A stretch of 60,000 nucleotides of DNA from Nymphaea colorata (Eukaryota > Streptophyta > Magnoliopsida > Nymphaeales > Nymphaeaceae), in contig NC_045140.1 in NCBI RefSeq assembly GCF_008831285.2, positions 12,088,505 to 12,148,504 on the forward strand, written 5' to 3'. Made by a program: the position numbers and the translations under genes. Shown piece after piece: positions 54,181-60,000 of the stretch. The notes below the pieces were generated by a model that saw only the letters and a list, made by a program, of their open reading frames with translations, was not told where the DNA came from and made no database searches. Every line of letters starts with the position of its first letter. The stretch's first letter is position 1.

Positions 54181-55162
54181 GTTTTTTTTTTTGTCTTCTC
54201 CTCTCTAAATTTGACGTGGAAATTAGGGAAGCAGGCCAGGTCTGATATAAACATTACTGGATTTGACATAATCAGATTTTGCTATATCAAATTCAAGTTA
54301 GGTAGAACAAGCTAAAACATAATTTCACACTATCAACTAATTGGATGTGTTTCACATTTGAGGCTAGGTTGCAACAGATATTTGAGGGGCACTCAATTGA
54401 AGAACTGTGTGGACTTTGAATCCAACCACCTGAGCTACCATTATTCACTAGCAAAGAGAAGCTAGATGCAATTCTCATCAGGATAACAAAGAGAAGCTAG
54501 ATGCAAAAGGTTAATTTGCATCCCCGGCTGGATGAGTAGAAAATGGAACCCTCAGCTTAGCTTAGAGTTTGGTCTTCACCTTGTGGACAGAGGAAAGGAC
54601 TTCGCAAGAAAAATGTTCTTGCGAAGACGTTTCTGGTTTCTGAATAGCAACAACAAATCGCAATATACACGCGTGGTGACATCGAGACATACTCCAATAG
54701 CATTAGCAGATGAATAATGCAGAAAATGTCTGATTTAGTTGCATTTTTTCAAGCTGAAAGTTACGGATCACACACTCAGCAGATAACAGATAGGTTATGG
54801 CAACGTTGCAAATCTTTTCTGTATTTCCTAAGATTAGTTTGAAGCTTATCAATTTATTGCTTTCTCAAAGGAGAAACTCCAAAAGAAATAAGAGAAGAAA
54901 AAGATTAAGGGAGACTCTATGCCAAGGCAAAGTTTTATTTATACTGATATTAACTACTAGATTAACTTTAAAGTGACAAAACAGAGCATTGGAAAGTGGA
55001 AAAAAACCATTTCCTGATACATAAGCAGCCTAAAAGATCTTTAAAATCAAAACGGTTTTGAAGATAAGACAAGAGGATTAACTGATCAGCTTGTTTCTCA
55101 AGGTTGAATTAATGAAAGAGAAAACTATGCAAATGAATCAACTTGGCATCTTCAAGCCTGCG

Positions 55163-55270
55163 CTTTTTTGTCCTAACAGCTGCCTTAATCTTCTTTTTAT
55201 TTGCCCTGACTTCACTTTGTTTGCTGCTTTCAAGGCCTGCGCCTTCGCATCAGGTTTCTAAGCAGGAGCG
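55163..55270 (-). pseudogene. Ribosomal protein uL23 (L23a)-like scrap
   Basis: The minus strand reads APA, a stop, then KPDAKAQALKAANKVKSGQ, resembling the N-terminus of plant cytosolic L23a (APAK...PDPKAKALKAAKAVKSG). A second frame just downstream gives KKKIKAAVRTKK, similar to a more C-terminal L23a segment. The start codon is lost, and a stop and a shift are present. The match is short, so this is tentative. 55271-56515 otherwise holds no gene; it includes short AC and AG microsatellites at about 56099-56155. Confidence 0.4.
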
Positions 55271-56518
55271 GTACGTAGAAATTTCAAATTACCAGCAAGG
55301 AACATGAAGTAGAGAGAGAGACACAAGCTAGTACTAGTATACTACAAACTTAAACTACAATATGTAGTGTAAAGAAATGAATTGCACATCAACTCAGAAA
55401 CAACGTGGACATACTTTTTGCAGGAGCAATTCTATGGCAAATTGGCTGCCTCAGAAGTGCTACCTGCAAAAGGGCAACAGGTTAAGATTTCAACATATTA
55501 TAAACATAAGATCAGGACAACTTATAAACATAAGATCAGGTGACTTCTGTCAAGATTGCCACATGCACTGCAAGATCTTAAGAATTCAATAAGGAGCCGA
55601 AGATAGACAAGTGCCTCGCATGGTACTGGATCATAATCATAATCATCAAATACAAACATCAAAAGTATATTACACTTGCAAAGAAATACCGTAAAGGAAC
55701 CTTAACCCTCAAAATTCAGTGGGATTCTTAAACACCAGCCTCAGTAAGGACTCGCTGGCCATAAGTGGCCACAATCCAGTATAGAGGGAAGTGCGCCTAG
55801 AACTTGCCACAACTTAGAAAGCAAATCCACATGACTTTAGTAAAAGCATAATGCGAGACTTCTGAAATTGAACTTGACATGTTCCATTAAATTCCAAGAG
55901 CATGATCCACATTAGGAGATCAATAATGAGAAAGGTTATCCCAAAAAGAAGTTGGAAGGAAAAGAATTTTAGGGAAAACAGCTGAAAAATGTCCCTTTCC
56001 AAGAAGCAAGGTGCCGGTGGAGATGATGAACTCCTCAAGGGAAGCAGACCTAAACAAATTGCCGATGATATAAGACAGTTATCATGCCACCAAATACTGC
56101 ACACACACACATAGCGAGAGAGAAAGGAGCGACCTCGAGAGAGAGAGAGAGAGGTGTAGGCGACTTAGCGACATTTGCTCACTGAAGCATAGCGATGGCT
56201 CTCTAAAAGGCCTGGTTTCCATTGTTGGTCCTCCTCGATCACGAAGGATAGAGAGGAACCATCTGGAACCGATTGCAAGAGAGAGACGGAGAAAAACAAA
56301 TTGGGCGGTTTTGAAAAAGGGACACATCGAGAGCAAGAGAAACCCTTACATGAGCGGCGACTGTGGCGTTGGCGAATCGGCAGAGGAGCGGAGCAGAAAT
56401 GGCGGAGCGGCGACGTTGAGAGCGGCCTTTGGTGCGACGGTGAGAAGTTTCTTTGCAAGGGAGGAGGAGCTGCAAAGGAGGGAAAGGAGTGAAATGCGAC
56501 GGGAGAAGAGGGTGTCGA

Positions 56519-56614
56519 GCGGGTGAAATTCCACCCGCTCTCTTTTGCATTAAACGGGGTGAATTTCACCCCGTTTGATGCATTTTTGGTCGGGCGGGTG
56601 AAATTTCACCCGCC
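56519..56614. repeat. Cluster of three palindromes with GGGTGAAATT cores
   Basis: 56519-56538 is a 20-bp palindrome with one mismatched pair. 56547-56581 is a 35-bp near-perfect palindrome around GGGGTGAATTTCACCCC. 56593-56614 is a perfect 22-bp palindrome (GGCGGGTGAAA and its complement). All share the GGGTGAAATT core within 96 bp. They could be nested or degenerate MITE ends, or cruciform-forming sites. Confidence 0.85.
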
Positions 56615-56903
56615 AGTAACAGGGCTTAATGGGAGACATTTCTCATTAGGGCAAGACAAAGAGAGAGAGAGATCTTTCAGGAAATGGCTTCCACCACCCC
56701 TTGGCGTTGCGTCGTCGGCCGAAGAACCGTCCCCTCCGCTGGACATGCTCCGCTCCCCCTACTGGAACAGTTATAATTAGATAAAATAAATCAGTTAGCT
56801 TTGAAGACCGAGCACGATATTCAAAGCTAATCACAACACGTAAAGTACCAACAAAACTAAACAATCATTGGAAACTGAAAAACGTTTCCTAAAAGGGCTT
56901 TAC

Positions 56904-57515
56904 CTTTTTTCTGCGGGTCTTCGTATCACCGTCACTTGTGGACGTGCTGTGGCCGGAGATGAGGTCGAGGGTCCCCATGGACAGAAGGTTGGCACCCGTA
57001 GTAGGATGCATGGAGGGAGTCCTTTCAGACATGGGACCGGTCTGCCACACCTGATGCACGGTGGAGGTGTTGCTCGGCAGGCTCAAGGTCGCAAAGAGGA
57101 TGATGTCGCCGCCGGAGACCTCGCCGGCGATTTTGGAGACGGGGAAGCTCAGGCTCCCGTTCCGCATGGAGGGTGTGTAACTAACGACCGATGTGGTTAT
57201 CACGTTGACACTGTCAGAGAAGACGTAGCCCACGATGGCCTGCGAGCCAACCATGCCCTGGCCGGTGGGATTGATGGCCCAGGCGACCCAGTCGCCTCCC
57301 GAAGCAGGGGTAGCCCTATAGGCTACGTCGACGGTACCATTGGAAGCATAGTACGTCCAGTGGAGGGAGGCGTTGAGGACGGGGAGGTCAATGCAGGTCC
57401 CAAAGATCTTGTTGGTGAAATTCTGCGACGTGCAAGTCCGTGCAGAGGAGGCGTAAATGACGCTACCTACAATGTGGAGCAGGAGCAGCGACCTGCAAGT
57501 AGCGGAACGTACCAT
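56904..57515 (-). CDS. DOMON-domain secreted protein, exon 1 (AIR12 / cytochrome b561-DOMON family)
   Basis: A 204-codon exon begins at ATG 57515 with a signal peptide (about residues 1-24: LLLLHIVGSVIYASS), then a DOMON domain at about 45-165. It has WVAWAINPTGQGMVGSQA (Met88 at the position of the family's heme-ligand Met) and VHQVWQTG (His154 at the usual His ligand). Cys28 and Cys41 may pair. The exon ends at a donor AAG/GTAAAG at 56904-56903 after GTLDLISG...TKTRRK, the place where plant DOMON-b561 genes pass into the exon that starts the b561 membrane domain. No b561 exon was found on the minus strand further left. The product may be truncated, AIR12-like, or joined over a long intron. 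Family role: apoplastic b-type cytochrome moving electrons from ascorbate across or near the plasma membrane. Confidence 0.8.
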
Positions 57516-57676
57516 TCTAGATTATTGGGACCTTCTGGTCCGGAATGCGGAGACGTCTGCTGCTGCTCTCTTTCTTCCTCTATCTCTCTTCACAGAGATG
57601 GAAAGTGAAAGGGAACATGAGGAAGAAAGAGAGGGGACGTGGTGATCTCCTGGTTGGGTGGAAGGAGCTAGCTTGC

Positions 57677-57684
57677 TTTATAGG
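57677..57684 (-). promoter_or_regulatory. TATA box of the DOMON gene
   Basis: CTATAAA on the minus strand, about 165 bp upstream of the ATG at 57515. The intervening leader is rich in pyrimidines on the plus strand (CTCTTTCTTCCTC at about 57565-57595), i.e. GA-rich on the sense strand. Confidence 0.55.
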
Positions 57685-57845
57685 TGGAGGACTCACGTCC
57701 AAGCAATTGATAACTTCATTGGCCTTTCTCTGTCTCCCGCTTTCGAACAACCATCTTTCCTGTGAGGGAGGGGAGGGACCAAGAAGGTCGTACGCCGAAC
57801 TGTGGCTTTCTCACGGCGAACATCTTCCTTGGTGGTCAAGCTTCT

Positions 57846-58670
57846 GATCTCTGTCAGCTAAGAGGGTTGCGAATTTTTTTTAGGCATCAAAAAGCCATTT
57901 CAAGTTTCTTTTATTGATCAGCTCGTGAAAGTGTTCTCATTTATGTAGCCATTAAACAAATGTCGACCAAATTTCAAGCACCTTTGAGAATAAAAATGAG
58001 CAAATGTGAATGGAAGAAGTTGACAAAACAACCACAGCCATCAGGCTCGCTCTTGTTTGAGTTCTAATTATAATTGATCAATATTGACTTTGGGTTTGTA
58101 TCTAAATTTGTTTGCAAATAAGCCATGAACAATCAATTAAAAGCGGGGAAAGTCTAATCATGTAGAGCATCATATGTGTTCGGAGGGAGGGGATCTCCTT
58201 CCCGGCAACAAATATGAACGCAAAAATGAAAAAGAGAGATAGAGTATACAGAAATTTTTTTATAAATGTTCATATATTTTAAGAGGTGTTTAGGTGATAC
58301 TTCAAAACTAGGTTTTTGAAGTGTTTAGATGCCATCAAATTGGGTTTAAAGAAAACCTAATTTTAATAAGACTTGGTTTTATAAAAAAGAGTGAAAAACC
58401 TAGTTTTATTTAAGTTATTCAAAAACTAAGTTTTGGATGTGCCATCCAAACATAAACACAAACTTTTTAAAACTCGTTAAAAATCTTAGTTTTGACAAAA
58501 AGTTAGTCTTACAAAAAAGAGTTAAAAAAGAGGGTGTCGTAAATGCCCTCTTAATTTTTTAATATTTTTATAATTTCTTTTTTCTCTTTTTAAAGTTATT
58601 TCCTTGTCACTTTAACTGGAACATTTTACACTTAAGCAGCATCGAGTTCCTTGGGCCTGTGGACCATAAC
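57846..58670. repeat. Intergenic with an imperfect inverted-repeat (MITE-like) segment
   Basis: No gene. GTGTTTAGGTGATAC near 58286 and GATGTGCCATCCAAACAT near 58436-58453 form an imperfect inverted pair enclosing CCTAGTTTT/AAAACTAGG-type complements. This resembles a decayed MITE; the boundaries are uncertain. Confidence 0.35.
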
Positions 58671-58717
58671 TGATGGTTTGGAGAGGCACGTGCCTTATGG
58701 AAATGGGGCGGGGACCC

Positions 58718-58840
58718 GGCAAGTCTGGCTTAAAGAGTGGCCCAAGCCTGCGCATTCACCAAGCCCCCCTCCGTCGGCAAGCCTGGCTTAAAGAGTGGCC
58801 CAAGCCTGCACATTCACAAGGCCCCCTTCCTCGGGCAATC
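58718..58840. repeat. 58-bp tandem duplication
   Basis: GGCAAGYCTGGCTTAAAGAG is repeated with a 58-bp period (CTGGCTTA at 58725 and 58783), with matching AAGCCTGCRCATTCAC downstream in each copy. Confidence 0.85.
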
Positions 58841-58972
58841 TCTTTTGAACTATGTCAGCCTTTTTGTTACGATGACCACAACGCCGTGGACAATCATTTT
58901 TTATATTGTTTCAGTTCGATGGCTAATGCCATTCGGTGCAAAGTGAATAAAGTGCTTGCGCAACTTAAGTAA

Positions 58973-60000
58973 GGAAATCATATTATTTTTGTCTTTTTAA
59001 AAAGTTTTTTTATTTAGATGAAAGGTATTTTTGTGATAACCATACTGACGCACGAAAACTATAATGCATATAACCAGGTTTACTAAGTGGATGCGACTTT
59101 GAAGGATTAAGGTCAACTGTGTGTGAGTATTTTCCTTTTCATTACGAGGCTTCTATTTTTTTCCTTTCTCAAGGTAAGTTTTGCCTTTAATAATAAAAAA
59201 AATATTTTCCTCTATTTTTATTGTTCTTAATGAGTTAAATCCAACGGGCCATTAGATTGCATCAGTTTGGTTTTACATAAGGCTGTACACAAGTAGATTC
59301 GAACTCAGTAAGCTCGAGTTTGACTCTTAAGCTTGAGCCCAAGTCACAACGCCAGCACGACTTAGTTGAAGCTCATTCATAAGCTCCCCATTTGACCTTA
59401 ACTCTTTCCTTTATTTTAAGTTTAAAAATTACAAAAATAAATTCAAATTAAATAAGCTTTATCGAATTGAGTTCACGTAAGTCAAACTGGACCTGTTTAT
59501 AAACTTGAGCATTCAATTCATCTAGTTTAATAACTAAATCAAACTCAATAATCGAATGAGTTTAAGACAGCTCTTGTTTGACTTCATATGCAGCCTTAGA
59601 TAAGTAGTCACGCGTCAAGTTTATCTCAGGCTTCCACTTTCACGGAAAAAGCCTTGCCACAAATGAGCTTTTATGGACTGTGCGATCAGCCGTGCGTCAA
59701 CGTTGCATCATGATCATCACGACTTCACATTGTTTCCGATGTCACCTGGTGGGGCATCGGATGACCAATTAGTGCTGCATGCGCCTTCACCCACGCCTGC
59801 TCCTTGAATTGCCTTGAGAAAATCCGATCTTTCAATTTGATCTATAAGGTCATCGTCGCATCAATCTTGCGTCATGCATGCCATCACCACAGCGTCGGAC
59901 AATGAGTTCCCGTATCGTTTTCATATGGTGGCTAACGTCACTCAGTGGGCATCGGCTTATTTTTAAATTATTTTTATTAAATTATTAATATATATTTTAA
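58973..60000. other. Intergenic, no gene recognised
   Basis: AT-rich sequence with a run of CTCGAGTTTGACTC/AAGCTTGAG-type words at 59300-59570, reminiscent of decayed repeats, but no element boundary was found. Confidence 0.4.

Noticed and set aside
56868-57608. 246-codon plus-strand frame
   Set aside because: It is the antisense of the DOMON exon, which has a signal peptide, domain motifs, TATA box and splice donor on the minus strand.

Overview
This window is eukaryotic and almost certainly from a land plant, most likely a flowering plant. It is dominated by retroelements primed by initiator tRNA-Met. They include chromodomain Ty3 elements, deleted Ty1-copia elements, a fossil plant pararetrovirus (Caulimoviridae) and MITE-like DNA transposons. 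A fragment of the plant mitochondrial linear-plasmid DNA polymerase is also present. No tRNA, rRNA, CRISPR array or bacterial-style operon was found. Host genes are sparse: the only one that looks functional in its visible part is a DOMON-domain secreted protein near the right end (minus strand). A decayed DNAJC9-like J-domain gene and a scrap resembling ribosomal protein uL23 are pseudogenes. The species cannot be named from this sequence.

Layout. 0.06-5.8 kb: a decayed endogenous caulimovirid on the minus strand. Reading leftward it has a badnavirus-type Cys array, a protease remnant, reverse transcriptase, RNase H, a second coiled-coil/basic ORF, a 400-bp tandem duplication, a TATA box and a tRNA-Met primer site. 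6.3-6.8 kb: ACCGGT-type repeats. 6.95-15.09 kb: Ty3 element A1 (minus), with one complete 3.5-kb LTR, a decayed pol and a 5' LTR cut down to its first 0.4 kb; the flanking 5-bp duplications differ by one base. 16.3 kb: DNAJC9-like pseudogene. 18.2-20.9 kb: Ty1-copia deletion derivative with perfect TATGA duplications. 21.2-23.3 kb: a MITE and two tandem duplications. 24.19-30.64 kb: Ty3 element A2 (plus), with a 3.65-kb LTR, primer site, gag and pol cut off inside RT. 30.64-30.78 kb: two LTR tail fragments. 30.86-47.07 kb: a minus-strand family-A LTR (A3), split by young Ty3 chromovirus B (33.88-46.68 kb) with GCTAC duplications. 47.1-49.7 kb: LTR end, primer site and gag start of a further plus-strand Ty3 element (A4).

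50.2-50.6 kb: CACTA-like terminus. 50.8-51.13 kb: copia gag/primer-site fragment. 52.35-52.8 kb: mitochondrial-plasmid DNA polymerase B fragment. 53.26-53.78 kb: a 520-bp hAT-type non-autonomous element with 8-bp duplications and a polypyrimidine core. 54.06-54.18 kb: 42-bp tandem repeat. 56.5 kb: cluster of three palindromes. 56.9-57.5 kb: DOMON gene exon 1. The last 2 kb are intergenic with small repeats.

Element B is the most informative mobile element. Its gag-pol is nearly intact, with one frameshift before the zinc knuckle and one in-frame stop after the protease motif. Its pol frame crosses the polypurine tract and runs about 100 codons into the U3 of the 3' LTR; family A shows the same layout. 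Its LTRs are about 3.7 kb, with a promoter only about 0.6 kb in, which predicts a leader of roughly 3 kb.
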